Source: Euzebyaceae bacterium
GTDB taxonomy: Bacteria > Actinomycetota > Nitriliruptoria > Euzebyales > Egibacteraceae
Length of the DNA: 7,659 nt
Direction: 5' to 3'
Assembly (NCBI GenBank): GCA_013696915.1
Contig: JACCXR010000243.1
Coordinates: forward strand, 1-7,659
This document shows, in pieces, positions 1 through 6,165 of the stretch. The number at the start of each line of letters is the position of its first letter. The first letter of the stretch is position 1. The position numbers were made by a program, and so were the translations under genes. A model generated the notes under the pieces. The model was not told the DNA's origin, made no database searches, and was given only the letters and a program-made list of their open reading frames with translations.

Positions 1-52
1 CCATGCGGGAGCCGGGGATATCCAGGAGCCGGCGCGTGCCGTCGAGCAGCAT
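1..52 (-). CDS. Possible start of an unidentified gene, cut by window edge
   Basis: An ATG at position 52 opens a frame that runs off the left edge after 17 codons, beginning MLLDGTRRLLDIPG. Nearly every codon ends in G or C, as in the real genes of the window, but high GC gives chance open frames easily. The upstream sequence has only a weak GGGA as ribosome binding site. I do not recognise the protein; the stretch is too short to assign a family. Confidence 0.2.
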   Translation of the reverse strand, partial: MLLDGTRRLLDIPGSRM

Positions 53-71
53 CGTGGTGTCCCAAGCAGGA

Positions 72-212
72 CTACTCAGGGCCGGTGGGGGGTCGCTTTC
101 CAGCGGCAGCGGCCACGATGCCGAGGATCTCATCGAGGTGGTCGAGGAACCACAGGATCCGCGCCAGGCACGAACGTGGCGGTTGCAGCGGTAGCGCGGA
201 GAGTTCGTCGGG
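72..212 (-). pseudogene. Possible 3' end of an unrecognised gene
   Basis: This frame lies between a TGA (213-215) and a TAG (72-74) and encodes about 46 residues. It contains the coherent stretch ARILWFLDHLDEILGIVAAA followed by a short polar tail. Codon third positions are strongly G/C. There is no ATG, GTG or TTG start inside it, so if real it is a gene remnant rather than a complete small gene, or it starts with CTG near 165. It ends 20 bp before the ATG of the next minus-strand open frame. I cannot name a family; it could be a chance open frame in GC-rich DNA. The other bases of 1-259 show nothing I can support. Confidence 0.2.
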
Positions 213-259
213 TCAGCTGCAAAACGGCGGCCCGCGCCCTGGTGGTCCTGTGCCGCGAC

Positions 260-787
260 TCAGCGGGCCGAAGTGGTCGCGCTGATCTCACCGAGCATGC
301 CGTCGAGGGCGTGCGGCCTGCCGTCCGGTCCTTCGATCAGGCAGGCGTAGCCGTACGACTTCCCGTCCTCGAGCGTGATCTGGACCGCGCCGGACGACCC
401 GGGATCGACCGCCCCCGTCGTGCCGAGGAACTGCTCCACCAGGGTTGCCGGGTCCTCGCCGGCCTCCTGGGCCTCGATGACGGAGCTTGCCGTGGTGCCC
501 GCCTTGAGTTCGACAAACGACAGCTCGTGGGGCTCCTCGCCCGTGTTGACGAAGTCGATCTCGTAGGTGGCGGGGAACGCCACCGGTGGGAGGTCGACGA
601 ACTCGTACTCGGTGCCCTGCCCTGGACCTCGACCTGTCGAACGCTGGGTCCGGTCGGCCCCCCGTTGCCGTCCGCACTGCCGGCCGCGGCGGTCTCCTGC
701 TCTCCACCGCAGCCGGCGAGGAGCAGGCAGAGCAGCAGGACGGCGGTGGCTCGCCCGGGCGTGCGAAGGATGCGTTCGGTTGGACAT
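260..787 (-). CDS. Cupredoxin-like lipoprotein, two compensating frameshifts
   Basis: This is probably a secreted, lipid-anchored copper-binding or cupredoxin-fold protein of about 175 residues. The ATG at 787 has a good ribosome binding site (AAGGAGA, spacer GACC). In that frame the first 11 residues are MSNRTHPSHAR, but the hydrophobic core and lipobox (ATAVLLLCLLLAGC) lie in the next frame, entered at the GCCCGGGCG run near 752-760. That frame continues through a Gly/Ala-rich linker to VEVQG, then the original frame resumes near 614-623 with GTEYEFVDLPPVAF. From there the domain has the pattern PHEL (His87), SYGYACLIEG (Cys149), PDGRPHALDGM (His159, Met164), matching the His-Cys-His-Met ligand order of type 1 copper sites. 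I recall similar actinobacterial proteins with a C-F/L-I-x-PDG-x-PH-GM ending. Copper binding is inferred. The gene lies downstream of a membrane protein gene on the same strand. The frame breaks may be sequencing errors or true decay. Confidence 0.75.
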   Translation of the reverse strand: MSNRTHPSHARASHRRPAALPAPRRLRWRAGDRRGRQCGRQRGADRTQRSTGRGPGQGTEYEFVDLPPVAFPATYEIDFVNTGEEPHELSFVELKAGTTASSVIEAQEAGEDPATLVEQFLGTTGAVDPGSSGAVQITLEDGKSYGYACLIEGPDGRPHALDGMLGEISATTSAR

Positions 788-855
788 GGTCTCTCCTTGT
801 TGTGCGTTTGGATGTGGAGGCGGACTCGTGCGGTGGCCCGGGGTGAGGCAGGAGA

Positions 856-902
856 AGGGGAGGACCTTCGCCGCGGGCCACAGCACGCGGCGGCCTTCCC
901 CT
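856..902 (-). terminator. Hairpin between membrane-protein and lipoprotein genes
   Basis: Starting 4 bases after the membrane-protein stop codon, arms AGGGGA/TCCCCT (897-902 with 856-861) enclose a second stem CGCCGCG/CGCGGCG (886-892 with 869-875) around a loop of about 10 bases. There is no U run, so this could be a weak or GC-only terminator, an attenuator or a processing site that sets the level of the downstream lipoprotein message. Confidence 0.3.
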
Positions 903-906
903 GGAC

Positions 907-1605
907 TCATCCGTGCTGGGTGAGCGGTCGGCCTGCTGGCTCGATGGGGGGAGCGTTGTCAGCCGCGCGCCAGCGCGATCCCGTGGCCGCCCAGGCGATC
1001 ATGAGCGGGAGGATCCCGAAGCCGTTGTGGCCCACCACCGCGCTGCCGACGATGAGCAGGGGCAAGGAGCACGCGAGCAGCCATCCCGTCAACCGCGGCT
1101 GGTGGCCGGTGCGGAGGAAGACGATGCCCAGGATCGTCGAGCCGATCATGCTCAGCAGCATCCCGGGGATCATGAGGGCCATGAAACCCGCGTCGACGAG
1201 CGCGTCGGGCGCGGCGCTGATGACCATGACCGCCACGAGCAGGACGCCGGCGCCGAACAGGCCGTAGCCCGTCAGCGCGATCCGCCAGCCGACGCGCTCC
1301 GAGCGCTTCCGCAGCTCCGGCCGCTGGGCGCGGGTGGCCAGGGCGACCGCGATGACCGCCGGGAACATCAGCGCCATGATCAGCGTGTAGGTGTTGTAGA
1401 CCACGTCGGCGCTCGCCCAGGTGACGAGCCCGCCGAAGAGCTCCCGTGCGGGCACGGCCCACGCGGCGACCGTCGGGACGTCGAGCTGCTCGGCCCCGCC
1501 GACGGTGTCGAAGTAGGCGACGGCGAGGAGAGGTTCGATGAGGACGCCCGTGGCGGCGGCCACGATGGCGTACAGGCCGATGGTCGAGCGATGGCGAGCG
1601 AGCAT
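907..1605 (-). CDS. Six-helix integral membrane protein of unknown function
   Basis: This 232-residue protein is almost entirely hydrophobic helices. I see segments at about residues 8-31, 72-92, 107-131, 137-164, 172-192 and 193-209, with a longer outer or inner loop at 32-70 containing DTVGGAEQLDVPTVAAW and a short basic loop (RAQRPELRKRSERVGWR, about 92-108). The C-terminal tail is polar and Pro-rich. I do not recognise a catalytic motif or named family; nothing shows it to be a transporter. The start at 1605 is chosen over one nine codons upstream because AGGAGG lies five bases before it. It is transcribed away from the kinase gene, and the lipoprotein gene follows 119 bp downstream on the same strand, so the two may form one unit. 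Both are exported or membrane proteins, which would fit a shared envelope role, but that is inference. Confidence 0.75.
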   Translation of the reverse strand: MLARHRSTIGLYAIVAAATGVLIEPLLAVAYFDTVGGAEQLDVPTVAAWAVPARELFGGLVTWASADVVYNTYTLIMALMFPAVIAVALATRAQRPELRKRSERVGWRIALTGYGLFGAGVLLVAVMVISAAPDALVDAGFMALMIPGMLLSMIGSTILGIVFLRTGHQPRLTGWLLACSLPLLIVGSAVVGHNGFGILPLMIAWAATGSRWRAADNAPPIEPAGRPLTQHG

Positions 1606-1724
1606 GACGTCCTCCTGGTCGGTGTCTGCCACGACGGTCGCGCAGGCGGCCCGGCGGCGCGTCCGCCTCGGGTCGCGACCGCGTCACCCTCCGGCTTGCA
1701 CCGCAGGCCGGGACGTGCGACCTC

Positions 1725-1744
1725 CGGATGACCGGCGTCATCCG
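1725..1744. promoter_or_regulatory. Perfect 8+8 bp dyad, candidate response-regulator operator
   Basis: The arms CGGATGAC and GTCATCCG are exact inverted complements separated by CGGC. The centre lies about 53 bp upstream of the kinase start codon, a usual distance for an activator or autoregulatory site. NarL-family regulators bind as dimers to short inverted repeats, and the adjacent operon encodes one. Which protein binds is inferred; I saw no second copy of the full dyad in the window. Confidence 0.45.
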
Positions 1745-1775
1745 ATGGGCTGATGGTCAGGACTCCGGTGCGGCG

Positions 1776-1781
1776 TACGCT
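1776..1781 (+). promoter_or_regulatory. -10 box for a probably leaderless kinase mRNA
   Basis: TACGCT fits the actinobacterial TANNNT -10 pattern and ends six bases before the ATG at 1788, so transcription would begin at or next to the start codon. The bases just before the ATG contain no purine-rich ribosome binding site, which agrees with leaderless translation. No clear -35 box is visible. The same hexamer occurs upstream of the ADP-ribosylglycohydrolase gene. Confidence 0.45.
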
Positions 1782-1787
1782 CATCCC

Positions 1788-2957
1788 ATGTACCGACCGA
1801 CTCGCGAGCGCGGACCGCGTCTCCCGGCGGCGGACATCGCCATGGGAGCGGGCCTCGCCGTGTTCGGCCTCGTCGAGGTGCTGGCCGCGCCCGGCGTCGA
1901 GCGGTGGCTGGCGGCGCCGGCGATGCTGCTCGCCGGCGCAGCGCTGGCGTGGCGACGGCGTGCTCCCTTCGCGGCGTTCCTCGCGAGCTTCGGGATCGTC
2001 ACGACCTCCGCGGTCATCGCCGCGCCGATCGACTCGCTCATCGTGGTCATCCCGATGCTGGCGCTGGGGATGTACTCCCTCGCAGCCCACGCCGCCCCGG
2101 CCAGAGCGATCGCGGGCCTGGTGATCAGCGTCGTCCTGATCTGGATCGCGACGTTCGCGCCACACGGGCCGGGCGGTGAGAACCTGATCTTCGGACTCGT
2201 GGTTCCGAGCACCCCCTGGCTCGCCGGGTGGATGGTCCGCCGCCGCACCGACCAGGCCGTGGCGTTGGCCCTGCACGCGCAGGAGCTCGAGCAGACCCAG
2301 GCGGAGCGGGAGCGAGCGGCGGTCACCCAAGAGCGCGACCGCATCGCCCGGGAGCTGCACGACATCATCGCCCACTCGGTGAGCGTGATGACGATCCAGG
2401 CCGGGGCCGTGGAGGAGGTCCTCGACCGCGATCCCCACAAGGCCCGCCAGGCGGCCGCGTCGATCCGACGGACCGGACGGCAGGCCCAGCTCGACCTGCG
2501 CCGCCTCCTCGGGCTGCTCCGCGAACAGGACGGCGGCGTCCAGCCCCTGACCCCCCAGCCCGGCCTGGCGGACCTCGAGCACCTCCTCGACTCCGTGCGG
2601 CGGTCGGGAGTCGACGTGCGCCTGACCGTGGACGGCACGCCGCGCACCCTGCCGGCCGCGGTGGACCTCTCGGCGTTCCGGGTGGTGCAGGAGGCGCTGA
2701 CGAACACCCTCAAGCACGCTCGCGCCTCGGCGGCGTCCGTGGGCGTGCGCTACGGGACCGACGCGGTCGACATCGAGGTGATCGACGACGGTGTCCCCGG
2801 AGCAGGGGGGAACGGCGGGCCCGGCGCCGGGGGCCATGGGCTTGCCGGGATGCGCGAGCGGGTCGCGCTGTACGGCGGCGAGCTCGACTTCGGTCACGCC
2901 CCCGCCGGCGGGTTCCGGGTGCACGCGCTGCTCCCGGTCGATGGCGAGTCCGGATGA
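1788..2957 (+). CDS. Membrane sensor histidine kinase (HisKA_3, DesK/LiaS class)
   Basis: This 389-residue protein autophosphorylates on a histidine and passes the phosphate to the adjacent regulator. The N-terminal 150 residues form about five or six membrane helices (roughly 15-33, 41-56, 63-81, 84-101, 107-124, 133-150) with only short loops, so it probably senses a signal in or at the membrane. A coiled-coil-like linker rich in Gln/Glu/Arg (about 155-185) leads to the dimerisation and phosphoacceptor helix ERDRIARELHDIIAHSVS, with His191 as the expected phosphorylation site. The ATP-binding domain shows an N-box QEALTNTLKHA (301-311), a D-box VIDDGVPG (331-338) and a Gly-rich G-box ending GHGLAGMRERV (349-359). 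The start at 1788 is preferred over an in-frame ATG at 1728 because the latter lies in the operator dyad and the -10 box sits just before 1788. Its stop overlaps the regulator start. The stimulus is not visible in the sequence. Confidence 0.93.
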   Translation: MYRPTRERGPRLPAADIAMGAGLAVFGLVEVLAAPGVERWLAAPAMLLAGAALAWRRRAPFAAFLASFGIVTTSAVIAAPIDSLIVVIPMLALGMYSLAAHAAPARAIAGLVISVVLIWIATFAPHGPGGENLIFGLVVPSTPWLAGWMVRRRTDQAVALALHAQELEQTQAERERAAVTQERDRIARELHDIIAHSVSVMTIQAGAVEEVLDRDPHKARQAAASIRRTGRQAQLDLRRLLGLLREQDGGVQPLTPQPGLADLEHLLDSVRRSGVDVRLTVDGTPRTLPAAVDLSAFRVVQEALTNTLKHARASAASVGVRYGTDAVDIEVIDDGVPGAGGNGGPGAGGHGLAGMRERVALYGGELDFGHAPAGGFRVHALLPVDGESG

Positions 2958-3619
2958 TCCGAGTCCTCCTGGCCGACGACCAGGCGCTGGTCCGCGGCGG
3001 GTTTCGCATGATCCTCGAGGCCCAGAACGACATCGAGGTCGTCGGCGAGGCGGACAACGGCGTCCACGCGGTGCAGCAGTGCCGCGCGACAACGCCCGAC
3101 GTGGTCCTCATGGACATCCGCATGCCGACGATGAACGGCATCGAGGCCACCGCCGAGCTGGCCCGCCGAGGACTCGGCACGCGGGTCCTGATCCTCACCA
3201 CCTTCGACATCGACGAGTACGTCTACGAGGCGGTGCGGGCGGGCGCCAGCGGGTTCCTGCTCAAGGACGTCGCACCGGCTGACCTGGTCCACGCCGTGCG
3301 CGTCGTCGCGCGCGGGGACGCCCTCGTCGCGCCGGCGATCACCCGACGGCTGCTCGAGCAATTCGTCGCCCGGCCAAAACCGGGCGCACGGGCTCCGGAT
3401 GTCCTCGACCACCTCACCGATCGGGAGGTCGAGGTTTTGCGCCACGTCGCACGCGGGATGTCGAACCTGGAGATCGCCGGGACCCTGCATCTCAGCGAGG
3501 CGACCGTGAAGACCCACATGACCCGCGTGCTCGCCAAGCTCGGGCTGCGCGACCGGGCACAAGCTGTGGTCTTCGCATACGAAAGCGGCCTGACCGAGCC
3601 CGGCCAGCCGATGCATTGA
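2954..3619 (+). CDS. NarL/LuxR-family response regulator
   Basis: This 221-residue cytoplasmic DNA-binding regulator is the evident partner of the kinase, whose stop codon it overlaps (ATGA), so the two are translationally coupled. The receiver domain (about 1-120) has the acidic pair Asp8/Asp9, phosphoacceptor Asp54 in VVLMDIRMP, Thr82/Thr83 and Lys104 in FLLKDVAP, all expected for an active receiver. A linker follows, then a C-terminal LuxR-type helix-turn-helix (about 153-212) with LTDREVEVLRHVARGMSNLEIA and the recognition segment LSEATVKTHMTRVLAKLGL. Length is normal for the family. It probably binds a dyad such as the one upstream of the kinase gene, giving autoregulation and possibly control of the divergent membrane-protein and lipoprotein genes; that target assignment is inference. 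Confidence 0.95.
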   Translation: MIRVLLADDQALVRGGFRMILEAQNDIEVVGEADNGVHAVQQCRATTPDVVLMDIRMPTMNGIEATAELARRGLGTRVLILTTFDIDEYVYEAVRAGASGFLLKDVAPADLVHAVRVVARGDALVAPAITRRLLEQFVARPKPGARAPDVLDHLTDREVEVLRHVARGMSNLEIAGTLHLSEATVKTHMTRVLAKLGLRDRAQAVVFAYESGLTEPGQPMH

Positions 3620-3928
3620 CATACCACCACCGGCTCGCCACGTCGACGGTGACGCTTGGCCATCGGCACGCTCCAGTGTCGTCGCGGGGACCGACCTCGC
3701 TTGGAAGGCCTCCGGCGCAGGCCTTCGGTAGGTCACGAACGAGGCCCCGACCGACTCGCCTGGTACTCGGGCGGACCGCTGAGTTCGTCCTTGGACCGCA
3801 CGATCAAAATCGAGTCGGTGGCGTGAGCCTTCCGGTGACGGCTGTTCGCCCATAGCGCTGCTCCCCAGCGGGCGGTGCGCGAATCGCGCGCGTCGGGTCC
3901 CAGCCTGTACCGCGACAATGGGACGCCG
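3620..3928. other. Non-coding stretch between regulator and truncated gene
   Basis: I see no supportable gene in these roughly 310 bases; the open frames on either strand lack recognisable sequence and good ribosome binding sites, and base composition is a little less GC-rich than the genes. It holds the hairpin at 3704-3726, a short stem CGCTG/CAGCG (3856-3870) and a dyad GCGCGA-A-TCGCGC (3877-3889). Together with the truncated gene next to it, this looks like DNA left over from a deletion or rearrangement. Confidence 0.5.
3704..3726. terminator. Hairpin downstream of the two-component operon
   Basis: GAAGGCCT and AGGCCTTC form a perfect 8 bp stem around a 7 base loop (CCGGCGC), about 85 bp after the regulator stop codon. 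No T run follows on either strand. GC-rich stems without a U tail are common at actinobacterial operon ends, so this may stop transcription from the kinase/regulator operon and, being symmetrical, from the minus strand as well. Confidence 0.4.
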
Positions 3929-4192
3929 TCATCGCCGCAGTCGCGAGTCAGGGTTGCGGCAGGCTCGTTGTGAGGTGGTGCGCGGGTCCGCGGCGATGCG
4001 CTCGAGTTTGCGGCCGAACCCCAGCGAGGATGTGAAGCCGACCGTGCCGGCGTCGCGGTCCCGCAGGCCGATGGGGGTCACGCTGGCGAGCGCGACGCCG
4101 CCCATCGGGGTCGGCATGCCGACGGCGACCACCAGGTCGCCGCCGAGGATCTCGTCGATCTCGTCCGTCCACCCGACCGGCGAGTCGTCCAC
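3929..4192 (-). pseudogene. 3'-truncated PPOX-like (flavin/F420-binding fold) gene
   Basis: The first 71 or so residues resemble the N-terminal half of a pyridoxamine-5'-phosphate-oxidase-like split-barrel protein: a strand LVVAVGMPTP, then GGVALASVTPIGLRDRDAGT, then VGFTSSLGFGRKLERIAADP, the usual strand-strand-helix order in which the RKxxRxxADPR segment should lead into a VALxxH-type strand. Instead, after ADPR (about 3979) the frame continues with 16 unrelated residues (TTSQRACRNP...) to a stop. Full-length relatives are roughly twice as long, so the C-terminal half, including part of the cofactor site, is missing. A GTG start at 4192 is preferred because GGAGG lies five bases upstream. 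The fragment is 114 bp downstream of the malic enzyme gene on the same strand. The family assignment is by recall of the pattern; the product is unlikely to be functional. Confidence 0.55.
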
Positions 4193-4306
4193 CGCCACCT
4201 CCGCCGTCGTACAGCGCGCGGAGGATACCGCCCCCCTCGCGTGGACCCTGAGCGCAGCTATCGGCGCCGAAAGTCCACGCAACGGTACGGGGCAGAGCGG
4301 CGGCAG

Positions 4307-6044
4307 CTACAGGTGCGCGAGGCGCCGCAGGCCCTCGCGGTACTCCCCGAGATGCAGGCCGACGCGGGCGACGCCGCTGCGCAGCGCTGCCTCGGCGACC
4401 GCGCCGGCGACGGCCGGCAGCAGCCGGCGGTCGAACGGCTTCGGGATGAGGTAGCCGCGCCCGAAGGTCAGGCCGGCGCCGTCGTAGCCGGCTTCGGTGG
4501 TCACCGGCTCCCTGGCGAGCGCGGCGATCGCCTCGCTGGCCGCGAGCTTCATCGCCTGGTTGACCTCGCGGGCGCGTACGTCGAGCGCGCCGCGGAACAG
4601 GTACGGGAAGGCCAGCACGTTGTTCACCTGGTTCGGGTGGTCGCTGCGCCCGGTTGCCAGGACGGCGTCCGGCCGCGTCTGGCGGGCGACGGCCGGGTCG
4701 ATCTCCGGGGTCGGGTTCGCGAGCGCGAACACGATCGGGTCGCGCGCCATCGACCGCAGCATCGCCGGCCGCAGCACCCCCGCCGGCGGACACGCCGATG
4801 AACACGTCGGCGCCCTCGACGGCGTCCGCGAGCGTGCGCGCCGGCGTGTCGGCGGCGAGCTCCTCCAGGTAGTTGCCGTCGCCGCGGCCCGCGTAGACCA
4901 CACCCTCCGCGTCGCTGAGCAGCAGGTGCTCGCGGGCGACGCCGAGCGCGAGCAGAAACTTCGCGGTGGCGAACCCGGCGGCACCGGCGCCGGCGAAGGC
5001 CACCCGCACGTCGCCGATGTCCTTGCCGACCAGCTCCAGCGCGTTGCGCAGCGCCGCGCCGGCGATGATCGCCGTGCCGTGCTGGTCGTCGTGCATCACC
5101 GGGATGTCGAGCCGGCGCTGGCACTCCGCCTCGATGTCGAAGCACTCCGGCGCGCGGATGTCCTCGAGGTTGATGCCGCCGAACGTCGGCGCGAGGGCGA
5201 CGACGATGTCGACGAACCGTCCCGGGTCCTCCTCGTCGATCTCGAGGTCGAACGCGTCGAGGTCCGCGAAGCGCTTGAACAGGACCGCCTTGCCCTCCAT
5301 GACCGGCTTCGCCGCCGCCGCACCGATGCTGCCGAGCCCGAGCACGGCGGTCCCGTTGCTGATCACTCCGACGAGATGGCCCATGCCGGTGTAGGTGTAG
5401 GCCGCGTCGGCGTCGTCGCGGATGGCCAGCGACGGCTCGGCGACGCCGGGTGAGTAGGCCACGGAGAGGTCGGCGGCGGTGGCCGACGGCTTCGTGCTCG
5501 CGATCTCGAGCTTGCCGGGCTTGCCGATCGAGTGGTACGCGAGGGCCCAGCCGGCGAGCAGGCGCTGCTTCAGCTGCCGGTACTCGTCGAGCGCGCCGGC
5601 CAGGGCAGGGTCCTCGTCGGCGACGTGGGCGTCCAGCGACTCCACCCGCTGGAGCCGCTCGACGGTCATCGCACCGAGGCGCTGGACGACCTTCACCGCC
5701 GCGGGGTGGTGACGCAGGACCAGGGGCTGGAGCCGCTGGCGGCGGAACCCGAGGAGCCGCGCGTCCGCCGTCGCCACGGCTTGGGCGACGCGGATGTAGC
5801 GGTTGAACAGCGACATCTCGCCGAAGAAGTCGCCGGGGCCGAGCTCGCCCACGACCTGGCCGGAGCGCCGGAGTTCGACGGCTCCGTCGAGGATGACGTA
5901 CAGGCTCTCACCCTCCGAGCCCTCGGCGAAGATCTCCCCGCCGGCCGTGATCTCGAGACGGTCGGCGACGGCGACGATCGCGTCGAGCTCGTCGCCGCTG
6001 AGGCCGGCGAACGCCTCGCACGTGCCCAACGCCCCCAGATCCAC
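4307..6044 (-). CDS. Malic enzyme with N-terminal cNMP-binding domain, frameshifted
   Basis: Malic enzyme decarboxylates malate to pyruvate with reduction of NAD(P). With one extra base removed, this gene encodes 578 residues. Residues 1-120 form a cyclic-nucleotide-binding domain (GEIFAEGSEGESLYVILDG, then GDFFGEMSLFNRYIRVAQAV, the phosphate-binding cassette). A helical linker (about 123-165) leads to the catalytic part: AYSPGVAEP with Tyr197, EGKAVLFKRFADLDAF with Lys252 (55 residues from the Tyr, the spacing I recall in E. coli MaeB), NLEDIRAPECFDIE and PVMHDDQHGT for metal binding, and the Rossmann loop AGAGAAGFA (351-359). After SAGG (422), at a run of five G residues (C run at 4777-4781), the frame shifts; the rest (DPIVFALANPTPE, NQVNNVLAFPYLF, ending at TAG 4307-4309) is clearly malic enzyme. 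There is no phosphotransacetylase-like C-terminal domain. The start is GTG with GGGAGG five bases upstream. Cyclic nucleotide control is inferred from the domain; cofactor preference is not visible. Confidence 0.9.
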
Positions 6045-6165
6045 GGCAGCCTCCCACTCGTCCCTACCGCATGCGCCGTCCGGGTGCGGTGGTCGCCACG
6101 GAGTCTCGCACCGGCCAGCGCCTCACGAGGATCCGACGCCTACGCTGGCAGCTGGAGAGGAGCCG
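6045..6165. promoter_or_regulatory. Divergent promoter region, malic enzyme / ADP-ribosylglycohydrolase
   Basis: This 121 bp region lies between two divergent starts. On the plus side a TACGCT -10-like hexamer (6141-6146) would start transcription near 6153, leaving a short leader with GAGAGGAG as ribosome binding site. On the minus side GGGAGG (6049-6054) serves the malic enzyme GTG; I see no clear -10 there. No strong dyad is visible. Confidence 0.45.

Larger units (their letters stand above)
1606..1787. promoter_or_regulatory. Divergent promoter region between membrane gene and kinase operon
   Basis: This 182 bp stretch separates the start of the minus-strand membrane-protein gene from the start of the plus-strand kinase gene and must carry both promoters. 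It contains a perfect dyad (1725-1744), a 10 bp palindrome GGTCGCGACC (1671-1680), a TACGCT -10-like box (1776-1781) for the kinase side and AGGAGG (about 1611-1616) as ribosome binding site for the membrane protein. I see no convincing -10/-35 pair on the minus strand. Confidence 0.55.

Noticed and set aside
1..259. Insertion-sequence (ISL3-type) transposase fragments at the left edge
   Set aside because: Short runs such as PRYRC and RRLLDIPG resemble parts of such enzymes but occur in the wrong order and in different frames, and no inverted repeats are visible.
788..910. Longer start for the lipoprotein gene at 910
   Set aside because: It would overlap the stop of the membrane-protein gene and add 41 residues without any signal peptide; the ATG at 787 has a much better ribosome binding site.
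176..1267. 363-codon plus-strand open frame across the lipoprotein and membrane-protein genes
   Set aside because: Low-complexity, Arg/Ala/Pro-rich product antisense to two genes with clear family or membrane features.
1728..1787. Upstream ATG (1728) as kinase start
   Set aside because: It lies inside the operator dyad, has no ribosome binding site, and the added 20 residues are not typical of the family.
1380..3092. 570-codon open frame antisense to the kinase gene
   Set aside because: It is a GC-rich shadow: the Arg/His/Gly-rich translation has no recognisable domain, while the plus-strand kinase and regulator are complete.
4193..4306. Promoter for the truncated gene (TTGCGT ... GATAGC)
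   Set aside because: The spacing between the two elements is only 14 bases and neither matches a consensus well.
3948..4776. 698-residue malic enzyme extending to 3948
   Set aside because: After the frameshift the sequence is Arg/Pro/Ala-rich noise; the true C-terminus is in the neighbouring frame and ends at 4307.
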